Shown here piece by piece: positions 50,446 to 59,456 of a stretch of DNA of 64,000 nt (its first letter is position 1; each line of letters starts with the position of its first letter). The notes under the pieces were generated by a model, which was given only the letters and a program-made list of their open reading frames with translations, made no database searches and was not told where the DNA came from. The stretch is taken from contig CAZNYW010000018.1 in NCBI GenBank assembly GCA_964577375.1, positions 1 to 64,000 of the forward strand, written 5' to 3'. Made by a program: the position numbers and the translations under genes. The stretch comes from DATKUC01 sp964577375. Lineage in GTDB: Bacteria; Spirochaetota; Spirochaetia; DSM-27196; DATKUC01.

Positions 50446-52554
50446 ATGTACGCAATACGTTCAACCCGCTCGCCGAAACAACGCACTCCGCACAGCTTCC
50501 GCAATTCGGTTCAGTCACTTGTCGCCCTCGCGCTTCTCGCGCTCGCTTCCTGCGCAGTCCCGCCGGCGGCGGCGCGCAGTGAGATCATGCCGCCACCGGA
50601 AAGCGTCGACGACGCGGTGACTCTCTATTACCAGGGGGATTTCAACGCGAGCATCGATATGCTCGAAAGAGTCGCGTCGGCGAAACAAGCTGACCCCGCG
50701 CCGCTGCGTCAGCTCGTCCTGCTCTATGAGGAGGCCGGCGATTATTCGCAGGCACTCGGCGCTCTCAATCGACTGGCCGCCCTCGAACCTGAAAACGGAT
50801 CGATCGACCGGGAGCGATTCGTCGCGCTCTGTCTGGCAGGGAGGTATCATCTCGCGGAGGAGCTCCTGCCTCTGCCGAAAGCGACTGCCCGTTCCGACTT
50901 CTACCGGGGGCTGCTGTCCATGCGGCAGAACAGACCGTCAGAGGCCGCGGCGCTGTTTCGCGAATCACTCTCGATTAAATCCCGGGATCCGGCCGCCCTG
51001 TACTTCCTCGGACAGCTGCTCCTTTCCAAGGGCGACTACGCGGGCGCGGAGAAGAGCTTCCAGACCGTCCTCAGACAGGATGCGGATCTCACCATCGCGC
51101 TGACCCCTCTCGCAGAGTCGCTTCTCGCGCAGGATCGCTTTCGTGAAGCCTACTCTCTCCTCCAGCGTGCAAGGAACATGTTGCTGGATCACTCCGAAAT
51201 CGATTCGATGATCGTCGAACTCGACAAAAAGCATCCGGAGCTTGCCCGTGAGAAGCAGCAGAGCATCGCCGTCAGGCAACGGACCGCCCTGCCTCCCCGG
51301 GTGACGCCGATCGCGGAGACGACCGCTCACGCGACCCCGATACGGGTAGGTCTCGCCGGTGAGCTGCAGTCTGTGACGATCAAGACCGGCGGTGACTTCC
51401 GCCTCACCGGAACGGTGTCCGGCGACACGGTCACTGCGGACGGAAAGGAGCACGAGCTTCTGACCGCGCGGTTCGAGCCCGAAGGTATTTCGATCTCGGA
51501 CGGATCAGGCAACATCGTTCTCTCATCGGAGGGCAGGATCACGCTCAGCTATCAGGAACCGGGCGCGACGACGATGATCTTCGATCTGCTCACCGAGAAG
51601 GGAAGCTTCTACGCGTCCACCGAGGACCGCGCCTACCGCGGCTCGATATCGTTCGCTCCGGAGGATGCCGGGATGACGATAGTCAACACACTTCCGCTCG
51701 AAGCCTACCTCTGTTCGGTGCTTCCCTCCGAAATGCCGGCCTCGTGGCCTGAGGAGGCGCTGAAAGCGCAGGCTGTCGCGGCGCGATCCTATACGCTCGC
51801 TTCGATGGGCCGGTTTGCCGCCCGGGGCTACGATGTACGGGGGTCGGTGACCTCAGCGTCCTATCGCGGCGTCACCGGCGAATCGCCGCGTACGACTGCG
51901 GCGGTAGAAGCGACTCGCGGCGAAACGCTCGAATACGACGGAAAACCGCTACTCGCTTTCTACAGCGCAAACTCGGGCGGCTACACGGAAAACAGCAGCG
52001 TCGTCTGGGGCGATTCCTCCGGCATGGAGGCCGTTCCCGATATCGAGGTGACTCACCGGTCACGCTACCTTGCGCCGGCCGCGCTCGCCGAATGGCTCGC
52101 CTCCGATCCGCGCTCCTACTCCGCGGTGTCGCCCTACTATTCACCCTCCGCCTATCGCTGGCAGAAATGGGTGCCTGCAGGGGAGATCACGCGGAGAGTC
52201 CGGCGCGAGAAGGACATCGGCGAGGTGCTTTCAGTTGTCTCTCACGGGCGCGGAATTTCCGGCCGCGTCTCCGCCGTTGAAATCGAGGGGACACGCGGCA
52301 GCGTCGTCGTGAAGGGGGACCGGATCCGTTCCGCGCTCGGCGGGCTGCGCAGCACGCTCTTCGTATCCCGCCCGATGCTCGGCCCGGGCGGCAAGCCTGC
52401 ATACTTCATCTTCACCGGCGGCGGATGGGGCCACGGCGTCGGGATGGATCAATCAGGTGCGGCCGGGATGGCGGCCGCTGATTACACCTACCGTCAGATC
52501 CTCGAGCACTACTATCCACTCGCCCGGCTCACGAAGAACGGGACCGACGGCTGA
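50446..52554 (+). CDS. TPR-SpoIID/LytB-domain lipoprotein
   Basis: From ATG 50446 it has 702 residues. The signal has a lipobox-like end (LVALALLALASC, Cys near 36). Then tetratricopeptide-like helical repeats (about 60-260, for example ALGALNRLAALEPENGS), a linker, and a SpoIID domain: LPSEMPASWPEEALKAQAVA with the likely catalytic Glu, ARSYTLASM, FYSANSGGYTE, and the closing GGGWGHGVGMDQSGAAGMA. SpoIID-type enzymes cleave denuded peptidoglycan glycan strands; in a non-sporulating host this suggests wall remodelling. The ORF runs further upstream, but the TATACT at 50418 and the signal peptide favour this start. Confidence 0.82.
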   Translation: MYAIRSTRSPKQRTPHSFRNSVQSLVALALLALASCAVPPAAARSEIMPPPESVDDAVTLYYQGDFNASIDMLERVASAKQADPAPLRQLVLLYEEAGDYSQALGALNRLAALEPENGSIDRERFVALCLAGRYHLAEELLPLPKATARSDFYRGLLSMRQNRPSEAAALFRESLSIKSRDPAALYFLGQLLLSKGDYAGAEKSFQTVLRQDADLTIALTPLAESLLAQDRFREAYSLLQRARNMLLDHSEIDSMIVELDKKHPELAREKQQSIAVRQRTALPPRVTPIAETTAHATPIRVGLAGELQSVTIKTGGDFRLTGTVSGDTVTADGKEHELLTARFEPEGISISDGSGNIVLSSEGRITLSYQEPGATTMIFDLLTEKGSFYASTEDRAYRGSISFAPEDAGMTIVNTLPLEAYLCSVLPSEMPASWPEEALKAQAVAARSYTLASMGRFAARGYDVRGSVTSASYRGVTGESPRTTAAVEATRGETLEYDGKPLLAFYSANSGGYTENSSVVWGDSSGMEAVPDIEVTHRSRYLAPAALAEWLASDPRSYSAVSPYYSPSAYRWQKWVPAGEITRRVRREKDIGEVLSVVSHGRGISGRVSAVEIEGTRGSVVVKGDRIRSALGGLRSTLFVSRPMLGPGGKPAYFIFTGGGWGHGVGMDQSGAAGMAAADYTYRQILEHYYPLARLTKNGTDG

Positions 52555-52681
52555 ATCAGGGTTGGCGGACTGGAAATCGTTCGGGGGGAATACGTGCGCG
52601 TCCGGTGCGTTCCGGGCTGCGTCGAACAGGTTTCGGAGGGAAAGAGCTCGGGCGCGGGCGCGAAGCCCGGCCCGCAGTGGG

Positions 52682-52870
52682 TTAACGGAAATCCTTTTCC
52701 TGGAGGGTCTTCCGCTTGTCCGATTTCGCGTTCACGATGGCTTCATCGCAGAGTGCGCGAACCTTGTCGGACAGAACGTCGATGACGCCGGCGGAACACT
52801 TGAGCTCGCCGGTCGTCTTGATGTAGGCCTTCACCTTCGAGGACACTACCAGAGTTTCCTTTTCAGCCAT
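52682..52870 (-). CDS. Small bacterial histone-fold protein
   Basis: The 62-residue protein MAEKETLVVSS... has the layout of a single histone fold: helix 1 (VSSKVKAYIKTT), a long helix 2 (CSAGVIDVLSDKVRALCDEA, continuing) and a C-terminal NAKSDKRKTLQEKDF segment with the RKT and downstream Asp expected of the R-D clamp. This resembles bacterial histones such as Bdellovibrio Bd0055 and the Leptospira protein. It would coat or bend DNA as a dimer. AAGGAG lies about 7 nt before ATG 52870; the longer frame to 53032 covers promoter and the divergent start. Annotated by homology from memory, not a database search. Confidence 0.72.
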   Translation of the reverse strand: MAEKETLVVSSKVKAYIKTTGELKCSAGVIDVLSDKVRALCDEAIVNAKSDKRKTLQEKDFR

Positions 52871-52904
52871 CGCAGGCTCCTTCCGTAGATAAACGTCGGT
52901 ACCT

Positions 52905-52933
52905 ATAATATCGCGGCTGCTGGAACGCGTCCA
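52905..52933 (-). promoter_or_regulatory. Promoter of the histone-fold gene
   Basis: On the minus strand TGGACG (52933-52928) and TATTAT (52910-52905) are 17 bases apart, followed by a leader of about 28 nt with AAGGAG. The divergent phosphoribosyltransferase gene uses separate elements at 52987-53015. Confidence 0.5.
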
Positions 52934-52986
52934 TCCTTTTGTTGGAAAGATTACAGGCAGGTTTTTCGGCCATTCTGCCGATGAGG

Positions 52987-53015
52987 TAGCCGAAATTCGA
53001 CTTCGCTGATAGTAT
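52987..53015 (+). promoter_or_regulatory. Candidate promoter of the phosphoribosyltransferase gene, leaderless
   Basis: TAGCCG (52987-52992) and TAGTAT (53010-53015) are 17 bases apart, and the latter ends 6 nt before ATG 53022. No Shine-Dalgarno is visible. Confidence 0.35.
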
Positions 53016-53021
53016 CGGTAC

Positions 53022-53549
53022 ATGGACGACAAGCTCTATTTCTCCTATGCACAGATTCATGACACCATCCGTCATCTCGCACAGGTGATCGAGTCTTCCG
53101 GCTTCGACCCGGACGTCATCGTGGCGATCGGTACCGGCGGGTTCATTCCAGCCCGAATACTCAAGACCTACATCGATCGACCGATCCTCACCGTGGGGCT
53201 CAAGCTCTACGACGAAAACAACCACCCCGCCCAGAGCCCACGAAAAATCCAATGGATCGATGAGGTCGAGAAGAAGCTGTCCGGCCGGCGGATCCTGCTG
53301 GTAGACGAAGTGGATGATTCACGCACGACGCTGGAATACTGCCTGCGTGAGCTTCTGAATCACCATCCGGACGAGGTCGCTGTGGGCGTTCTTCACAACA
53401 AGAACAAGGAAAAACGGGGTGCCTTTCCACCACAGGTGAAGAGGATATTCGTCGGCCAGGAGATAGAGGATCAATGGGTAGTCTATCCCTGGGATGCCGT
53501 GGATATCTTCGCCCACGAAGCCCGCGCTCAGGCGGGCTCCCGGGTCTGA
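53022..53549 (+). CDS. Purine-type phosphoribosyltransferase
   Basis: The 175-residue type I phosphoribosyltransferase has the PRPP-binding loop RILLVDEVDDSRTTLEYC (about 90-107), plus DPDVIVAIGTGGFIPARIL and KLYDENNHPAQSP. The overall form is like archaeal/yeast xanthine or hypoxanthine-guanine phosphoribosyltransferases (Xpt1/Gpt-like) rather than E. coli Hpt. It would salvage a purine base to its nucleotide, which fits a genome region full of purine catabolism and import. No ribosome site; TAGTAT 6 nt upstream. The base specificity is not decided. Confidence 0.75.
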   Translation: MDDKLYFSYAQIHDTIRHLAQVIESSGFDPDVIVAIGTGGFIPARILKTYIDRPILTVGLKLYDENNHPAQSPRKIQWIDEVEKKLSGRRILLVDEVDDSRTTLEYCLRELLNHHPDEVAVGVLHNKNKEKRGAFPPQVKRIFVGQEIEDQWVVYPWDAVDIFAHEARAQAGSRV

Positions 53550-53553
53550 TCCA

Positions 53554-54336
53554 TCACTGCAGATTGTCTGAACGCTCGAGCGTGCGAAGAGTGAGAATCC
53601 ATCCTGCCGCGGCCGTGCAGAGCAGGACGATCTTTGCTCCCAGTCCCGGTAGCGGCGCTTCGGGACCTGCCATCCCGCTGTCCAGCGGCACAATCGCCCA
53701 TGGGAACCACGGCCCCCAGCCTGTAGCGCCAAGCACCGTACCCAGCAGCAGCATTCCGATCGTAAAGCCGAGCGGTCCAAGGTAGCCCTTCGTCGCGACG
53801 GCGACCCAGGCCGGCACCGTGACCAGGAGGAGCGCTTCTGCGACTAGGCGTACTCCCTGAAGCAGCGCACTGCGTGCGAGCTCGGCGGAATAGCCGGGAA
53901 GACCGAGCAGCACTCCGAAAAGAAAGGTCTCTCCGTAAACCCAGGCGGCGATGAGAAAATACCACAGGGTGGCCGCCGCGAATTTCGCCGCAACCAGACT
54001 CGCGCGGCTCATCGGCAGGGTCAGCAGGTTCTTGGCCGTTCCTTCGGTGTACTCGCGGCCGAACACGAAGGTGCCGATCATCCCGACGATTATCACACCG
54101 CCTATACCCATCATCTGGCCGATCATCGAAAGATAGGACGTCCAGTCGGCGGCGACGGCAACCATGTGGGCCTTGGCCGCAATGAGCCCGAGACGCCGCC
54201 CGAGATCCGGATTCGCGATGATGATCATGAACACGGTGTCGACAATGGGGCCGAATCCGAAGGCCAGGATCAGGATCCAGGTAATGCTGCTCCGTCGCAG
54301 CTTCAGTATTTCCGCATATAGATTCGACAGGAACAT
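53554..54336 (-). CDS. ABC-2-type exporter membrane protein
   Basis: The 260-residue membrane protein has about six helices. The N-terminal MFLSNLYAEILKLRRSSITW is typical of ABC-2 permeases. FVFGREYTEGTAKNLLTLPM (about 90-109) is the conserved cytoplasmic segment. It follows the ATPase gene by 2 bp and the two probably form an efflux pump. It ends 4 bp past the convergent phosphoribosyltransferase stop. The substrate is unknown, perhaps a drug, peptide or lipid. Confidence 0.82.
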   Translation of the reverse strand: MFLSNLYAEILKLRRSSITWILILAFGFGPIVDTVFMIIIANPDLGRRLGLIAAKAHMVAVAADWTSYLSMIGQMMGIGGVIIVGMIGTFVFGREYTEGTAKNLLTLPMSRASLVAAKFAAATLWYFLIAAWVYGETFLFGVLLGLPGYSAELARSALLQGVRLVAEALLLVTVPAWVAVATKGYLGPLGFTIGMLLLGTVLGATGWGPWFPWAIVPLDSGMAGPEAPLPGLGAKIVLLCTAAAGWILTLRTLERSDNLQ

Positions 54337-54338
54337 TT

Positions 54339-55250
54339 CTACTCTCCCTCCGTCATTCTGAGGAAACGGTCTTCGAGGTTCTCGACCATGGGCTGCAGAC
54401 TCTGAAGCTCTATGCCCGCCTCGACCAGTACCTTTGCAATCGCGGCTGCCGACGCCCCGCCGCGCACCAGAAGTCCTCCACGTGAAGAGGCCGAAATGTC
54501 GCGCACGTGAAGCGCATCTTCGAGGATCCTCACTGCGGCCTCGCTGTCGCAGACCTGTACCTCCACCGCCGGCCTTTCGCCGGCAGCTCCGTTTAGCGGG
54601 ATTTCCTCGAGCAGCTTTCCGCGGTGGATTATGCCGATTCTGTCGGCGAGAAGGGCGACCTCGCTCAGAATGTGGCTGGAAACGAATACCGAGATACCCT
54701 CTTCGTCCCGGAACCTCTTCAGGATTCCCCGCACCTCCACAATCCCTGCCGGGTCGAGACCGTTGGAAGGCTCATCGAGTATGAGGAGGCGGGGACGGTT
54801 AATCAGGGCGCGAGCGAGCGCAAGGCGCTGCCTGTTTCCAAGCGAAAGTTTTCCCGCGCGCCGGTTCACGAACTCCGTCAGCCTGAACATTTCCAGTACA
54901 CGTTCGACGGCATCCCCAGGTGCGCTTGTCAGGCGGCGCTGAATCTCGAGGTTTTCGCGAACCGTCAGCGAACCATAGGCGGTTGCCATCTCCACAAGAG
55001 ATCCGACCTGTGCCACTGCTTCGCCACGCCGCTTCGCCACGTCCTGCCCGAAGAGCGTGACCCGACCGGCTGTGGGACGGATAAGGCCGAGCATCATCCG
55101 TATACTCGTTGTCTTTCCTGCGCCGTTGCGGCCAAGAAATCCGTAGATTTCCCCCGCCCGTACCTCGAGATCGAGCCCGTCGACAGCGTGAACGTCGCCG
55201 AACCACTTGGTCAGACCTTCCGCCTGGAGAATTGCAACCGTGCCGCTCAT
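54339..55250 (-). CDS. ABC-2 exporter ATPase
   Basis: The 303-residue single-cassette ATPase of the CcmA/bacitracin-exporter type has Walker A GRNGAGKTTSIRMML (about 39), signature LSLGNRQRLALARALI, Walker B LLILDEPSNGLDPAG, the switch His in VFVSSHILSEV, and a C-terminal extension of about 80 residues (about 220-300). It lies immediately downstream of the TetR-family regulator (4-bp overlap) and upstream of the permease, a classic self-regulated efflux operon. Confidence 0.9.
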   Translation of the reverse strand: MSGTVAILQAEGLTKWFGDVHAVDGLDLEVRAGEIYGFLGRNGAGKTTSIRMMLGLIRPTAGRVTLFGQDVAKRRGEAVAQVGSLVEMATAYGSLTVRENLEIQRRLTSAPGDAVERVLEMFRLTEFVNRRAGKLSLGNRQRLALARALINRPRLLILDEPSNGLDPAGIVEVRGILKRFRDEEGISVFVSSHILSEVALLADRIGIIHRGKLLEEIPLNGAAGERPAVEVQVCDSEAAVRILEDALHVRDISASSRGGLLVRGGASAAAIAKVLVEAGIELQSLQPMVENLEDRFLRMTEGE

Positions 55251-55858
55251 TCGTTGTCCGCCTTTCCCACTACACCGTTCGCAACGTAGGTCATGAGGAG
55301 ATCGAACGTCCGGCCTGCCACCTGCCGGCCTATTTCCTCTTCGTGCAGCATCATCATCACCAGGGCGCGCAGCAGTCCGGCGAACACCTCCGGATCAACA
55401 CGGCATTCCGCGCCCTTCTCGCGAAGCAGTTCCAGAAAGGCCGCCGCAGTCTCGATGTCGGCCCGAAAATGCTCGGCAAGCCGGTCGGTGCCGACCGTCC
55501 GCGCCAGAAGAGCATAGTCGCCCGAATCCCGCAGCCTGATGATGAGCGAGTCGCCGCGCATGAAACTCAGCATGCTTTCCATGGCAGCCCGAAAAGCCGA
55601 GTGGACATCGGGCCGGCTTCCGGCCGCGGCAAGCACCGCCGCCTTGATCCGGGTCTCCTCCTCCTCCAGCACTGCCATGCACAGAAGCTCCTTCGAACCA
55701 AAGAACTTGTAGAAAGAGCCCTTTGCTATCCCCGCGGCGGCGCTGAGCTCGTCGACCGTTGTTCTGCTCAATCCGTATCGGTCGAAAAGGCGCCGCCCCT
55801 CCTCGATCAGTTTTGCGCGAATCGCCTCGCGCTCGTGCTCCGAAAATCCTCTTGGCAA
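55247..55858 (-). CDS. TetR-family transcriptional regulator
   Basis: The 203-residue regulator has an N-terminal HTH with RLFDRYGLSRTTVDELSAAA and GIAKGSFYKFFGSKELL (about 25-60), followed by a helical ligand domain. Start is a TTG at 55858 with AAGGAG 7 nt upstream. A perfect palindrome (55877-55892) sits 19 bp upstream, so it very likely represses its own operon with the ABC-2 exporter until an inducer binds. Autoregulation is inferred from position. Confidence 0.9.
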   Translation of the reverse strand: MPRGFSEHEREAIRAKLIEEGRRLFDRYGLSRTTVDELSAAAGIAKGSFYKFFGSKELLCMAVLEEEETRIKAAVLAAAGSRPDVHSAFRAAMESMLSFMRGDSLIIRLRDSGDYALLARTVGTDRLAEHFRADIETAAAFLELLREKGAECRVDPEVFAGLLRALVMMMLHEEEIGRQVAGRTFDLLMTYVANGVVGKADNE

Positions 55859-55876
55859 TTCCGATCTCCTTAATGA

Positions 55877-55892
55877 CTATATGACCATATAG
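55877..55892. promoter_or_regulatory. Palindromic operator of the TetR-ABC exporter operon
   Basis: CTATATG-AC-CATATAG is a perfect 7+2+7 inverted repeat just upstream of the tetR ribosome site. TATAGT of a possible -10 (55881-55876, minus strand) lies inside it, so bound repressor would block RNA polymerase directly. Confidence 0.75.
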
Positions 55893-56057
55893 ACTTTTTC
55901 AGTCACACAGTAAATATCACTGCCGTGAATATTTGTCCAGAGGCAGCGAGAGGTAAACTTGTCGACAAGATTGGATAAATTGCCTAAATTAGCTTTATTT
56001 AATAGAGTAATCGTGTTATCCTGATTTTCAGGCGCGGCTAAGAACGACAGGGGGCTC

Positions 56058-59000
56058 ATGCGGGCGGCAAAGCTTCTCACATTCTCATTTCTGATAATGA
56101 TGCTGCCTGCGACCGTCACTGTCGCGGCGCCTGCCGCGCAGCTGCGCTTCGATACGCTTACCACCGGCTCGGGTCTTTCGAGCTCTTCAGTCTCCGGAAT
56201 CTGTCAGGCCGGTACCGGATTTCTCTGGTTCGGCACACAGGCGGGTCTCAACCGGTACGACGGACGCAATGTGCCGGTCTATGAGGACCAGCCGTTTCAG
56301 CCGAACAGCCTCGTGCAGAACCAGATTCAGACCATGTTCGACGACACCGACGGCTCGCTCTGGATCGGAACCTGCGGAGGACTGAGCCGGTATCTGCCGG
56401 GATCCGACTCGTTCGAAACCTGGCAGACCGGAGGAGCCCGCAGGGTGGCGCTCGGATCGAACAACGTCATGACCATCAGTGAAGACCCTGACAGGCCCGG
56501 GCTCCTCTGGGTCGGAACCTGGGGCGGCGGTCTGCTCCTGTTCTCGCGTTCACCTTTCACCATTTCGCAGTATACGGCCGATCAGCAAGAGAGCATCCCG
56601 AACAACATCGTCTACTCTCTCTACCAGGACCGCGGCGGAGTTCTGTGGATAGGGACGAACGGCGGTGGGGTGGCCAAACTGGTGGACTGGCAGAACCGCT
56701 ACACCTACTACCGCCACCTCAACGACGATCCGGCTTCAATCCCGGCCGGCAAGATCACCGCAATGACACAGGACGCCGAGGGCCGAATCTGGTACGCGGT
56801 CTACAACGCCGGGCTCGATCTGTACAACCCCGCAACCGACGGCTTCTCTCACACTTCTGTGTCGGTGGAAAGCTCACCGATACGCGACGGGGTCATCGAC
56901 CGCTTCTTTGAAGACAGCGAAGGTACAATTTGGATCGGCACCTATACCCACGGACTCTACCGCTTCGATTCGGACCTGAAGTCATACCTGCACTTCGGCA
57001 CCAATGAACCCCCGCCACGGCGCATCTCCAATGATCTGATCCGGGTGATTCACGAAGACCCGGAAGGTACGATCTGGATCGGGACGAACAACGGGCTCTT
57101 CCGCTACCGTTCGGACACCCTCACCGCGTTTGTTCCGGGAAAACCTGCGCACGAATCGATAAGCGAGGGCAGCGTCCGGGACATACACGAAGGGCCGAAC
57201 GGAACGCTCTATCTCGCAACCATGGGCGGCGGAGTCAATATCCTGAAAAAGGCTACCGGCCGGTTCGACTGCCTCACCACCGAAGACGGGCTTGCAAGCA
57301 ACATGGTGCTCGGCATAATTGAAAACGGCAATACATTCTTCTTCATGACACAGCGTGGAGTCTCTGTCTATGCTCCTGCCACAATGAATTTTCAGACACT
57401 GAACGAGAGCAACGGCCTCCTGAGCAACGAGCTTACCGACGGTCATATGATTGACTCACGCGGAGTCCTGCACCTGGGTTCCGCCTCCGGGGTTACACTT
57501 GTACCCCAGTTCACCGCGATCCCCGAGGGTCCGGTTCCGCCCATAGTGATAACCGATCTCCAGGTGCTGGGAAAGGAGCACGCGCAGGCGAGCACGGCGC
57601 CTGGTAATTACGGGCCGATAGCCCTGCCGTACAGGTCCAACACGGTGTCGGTTGAGTTCGCCGTGCTCGACTTTGCCAATCCTCGGCAGAACCAGTATTC
57701 GATCAAGCTCGAAGGCCTCGACAAGAGCTGGCACGATCTGACAAACCGCAATTACGTAACCTTTTCCGGACTTGCTCCGGGCTCCTACACGCTCCGCGTA
57801 ACCGGCGCAGGAAGCAGGAACAACTGGAATCAGGGCGGCCTGTCGCTGCCGATAACGGTATTGCGTCCGTGGTGGACGACGCCGCCCGCCTTCGCCGTAT
57901 ATCTCCTGATCGCCGCCCTCATCGTCCTCTTCATCGTGCTTCGCTACAACCGCGCACGGCGAGACGCGACGGCGCGCGCGGAGGCGCATGCGGCTCAGAC
58001 GCGGGAGCTCGAGATTCGCGTGCGCGAACGCACCGCGCAGATCGAAGCGGCTCGCCGGGTAGCCGAGGAGGCGACAGCCGCGAAGAGCAGCTTCATGGCA
58101 CGAATGAGCCATGAAATACGAACACCCCTCAACGGCGTTCACGGGATGCTCACGCTGCTGCGCCGGACGGAGCTCAGTCGCGAGCAGGCCCGCTGTGTGG
58201 ACTTCGCACGCGCCGCTTCGGAAAACCTCTACAACATCGTGAGCGACGTGCTCGACTTCGAACGCATCATGGCGGGACGACTTTCGGTGAGCATAACCCC
58301 CTTCTCGATTCGCCAGGCGCTCCAGTTCGTGGTGGGAATATATGGCCCCCAGGCGGCGGACAAGGGTATCGACCTGCGGCTCGACTCGGCGGAGGATGTG
58401 CCGCAGACTGTCGTAGGCGACCGTACGCGAACAATTCAGGTAGTCACGAATCTGGTGAGCAACGCGCTGAAGTACACCGACCGGGGAAAGATCCAGGTTG
58501 CTCTTTCGAACGCCGAAGAGCCGTCGCATGATCGTGCCCGGCTCGCAATATCCGTAACCGATACGGGAATGGGTATTCCCTCCGATCAACTCGAGGCGAT
58601 CTTCGAGCAGTTCGCCCAGCTCAACACGGGCGAAGCCCGGCAGAACCTCGGTACCGGCCTCGGCCTCTCGATTGTCAAACAGCTCTGTCTGCTCATGGAG
58701 GGGGAAGTTCAGGTGGAAAGCACTCCAGGTGAAGGATCCTGCTTCACCGTCACCCTGCCCTACGGAATCGAGGAGAGCGACCTCATACCGGAGGCTCTCG
58801 CCGAAGCGTCGGTAAGGCGTACGGCAGAGCCTGCCTCAGCGGAAAGTGCTGCGAAAAACGCCGCTGCGGCCGCCCGCGCAGCGGACGGTGCCGACGCGCG
58901 ACGGGCCGGCACGGTCCGGATCCTCGTCGCGGAGGACGAAGGAATCAACCGGCTGTTCATCACCAGCATCCTGCGTTCAAAAGGGTTCAAGGTAAGTGCG

Positions 59001-59291
59001 GTCGGCAACGGCGCAGAGGCTGCAAGCCTCGCAGCGAGTGAGCATTTCGACCTCGTCCTCATGGATATCGGCATGCCGGTGCTCGGAGGGCTCGAAGCCA
59101 CGGCCCGGATTCGCAGCGAGGAGTTCACCTCCGGCCGGTCACGCACACCGATTCTCGCGCTCACCGCCTACGCCTACAAGTCCGACATCGACACATGCTT
59201 CGAGGCGGGCATGGACGACTTCATTTCCAAACCGCTCGACGAAGCGCTTCTGTTCGAAAAGATCGCCGAGTGGACCGACCACCGCAATTGA
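56058..59291 (+). CDS. Beta-propeller hybrid sensor histidine kinase
   Basis: The 1077-residue membrane kinase has an N-terminal signal (LLTFSFLIMMLPATVTVAA), then a periplasmic propeller of Reg_prop repeats with the motif FGTQAGLNRYDGR and LWIGTCGG, LWVGTWGG, LWIGTNGGG, IWIGTYTHGLYRF and IWIGTNNGLFRY. A Y_Y_Y domain follows (YSIKLEGLDKSWHDL), then one TM (AVYLLIAALIVLFIVL near 620), HisKA (MSHEIRTPLNGVHGM), HATPase (GLSIVKQLCLLMEG) and a C-terminal receiver (ILVAEDEGINRLF, LMDIGMPVLGG). Unlike the Bacteroides HTCS class it has no AraC output domain. TTGCCT...TAGAGT upstream may be its promoter. It may sense a periplasmic carbohydrate-like ligand; that is a family-level guess. Confidence 0.92.
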   Translation: MRAAKLLTFSFLIMMLPATVTVAAPAAQLRFDTLTTGSGLSSSSVSGICQAGTGFLWFGTQAGLNRYDGRNVPVYEDQPFQPNSLVQNQIQTMFDDTDGSLWIGTCGGLSRYLPGSDSFETWQTGGARRVALGSNNVMTISEDPDRPGLLWVGTWGGGLLLFSRSPFTISQYTADQQESIPNNIVYSLYQDRGGVLWIGTNGGGVAKLVDWQNRYTYYRHLNDDPASIPAGKITAMTQDAEGRIWYAVYNAGLDLYNPATDGFSHTSVSVESSPIRDGVIDRFFEDSEGTIWIGTYTHGLYRFDSDLKSYLHFGTNEPPPRRISNDLIRVIHEDPEGTIWIGTNNGLFRYRSDTLTAFVPGKPAHESISEGSVRDIHEGPNGTLYLATMGGGVNILKKATGRFDCLTTEDGLASNMVLGIIENGNTFFFMTQRGVSVYAPATMNFQTLNESNGLLSNELTDGHMIDSRGVLHLGSASGVTLVPQFTAIPEGPVPPIVITDLQVLGKEHAQASTAPGNYGPIALPYRSNTVSVEFAVLDFANPRQNQYSIKLEGLDKSWHDLTNRNYVTFSGLAPGSYTLRVTGAGSRNNWNQGGLSLPITVLRPWWTTPPAFAVYLLIAALIVLFIVLRYNRARRDATARAEAHAAQTRELEIRVRERTAQIEAARRVAEEATAAKSSFMARMSHEIRTPLNGVHGMLTLLRRTELSREQARCVDFARAASENLYNIVSDVLDFERIMAGRLSVSITPFSIRQALQFVVGIYGPQAADKGIDLRLDSAEDVPQTVVGDRTRTIQVVTNLVSNALKYTDRGKIQVALSNAEEPSHDRARLAISVTDTGMGIPSDQLEAIFEQFAQLNTGEARQNLGTGLGLSIVKQLCLLMEGEVQVESTPGEGSCFTVTLPYGIEESDLIPEALAEASVRRTAEPASAESAAKNAAAAARAADGADARRAGTVRILVAEDEGINRLFITSILRSKGFKVSAVGNGAEAASLAASEHFDLVLMDIGMPVLGGLEATARIRSEEFTSGRSRTPILALTAYAYKSDIDTCFEAGMDDFISKPLDEALLFEKIAEWTDHRN

Positions 59292-59456
59292 ACGAGCCGC
59301 TGTGACGGCGCCGGCGGCGGGGTCCGGCAGCAGCACCGACCGCCAACTCCTGACAGGGATCCTCCGTTGCCGCGGTTCCTCGGAATCAGATACACTCAAG
59401 AAGCCGGTACCGCAATCACATTACCATCTTCGGAATCACGCGCTCAGGGGGAAACC

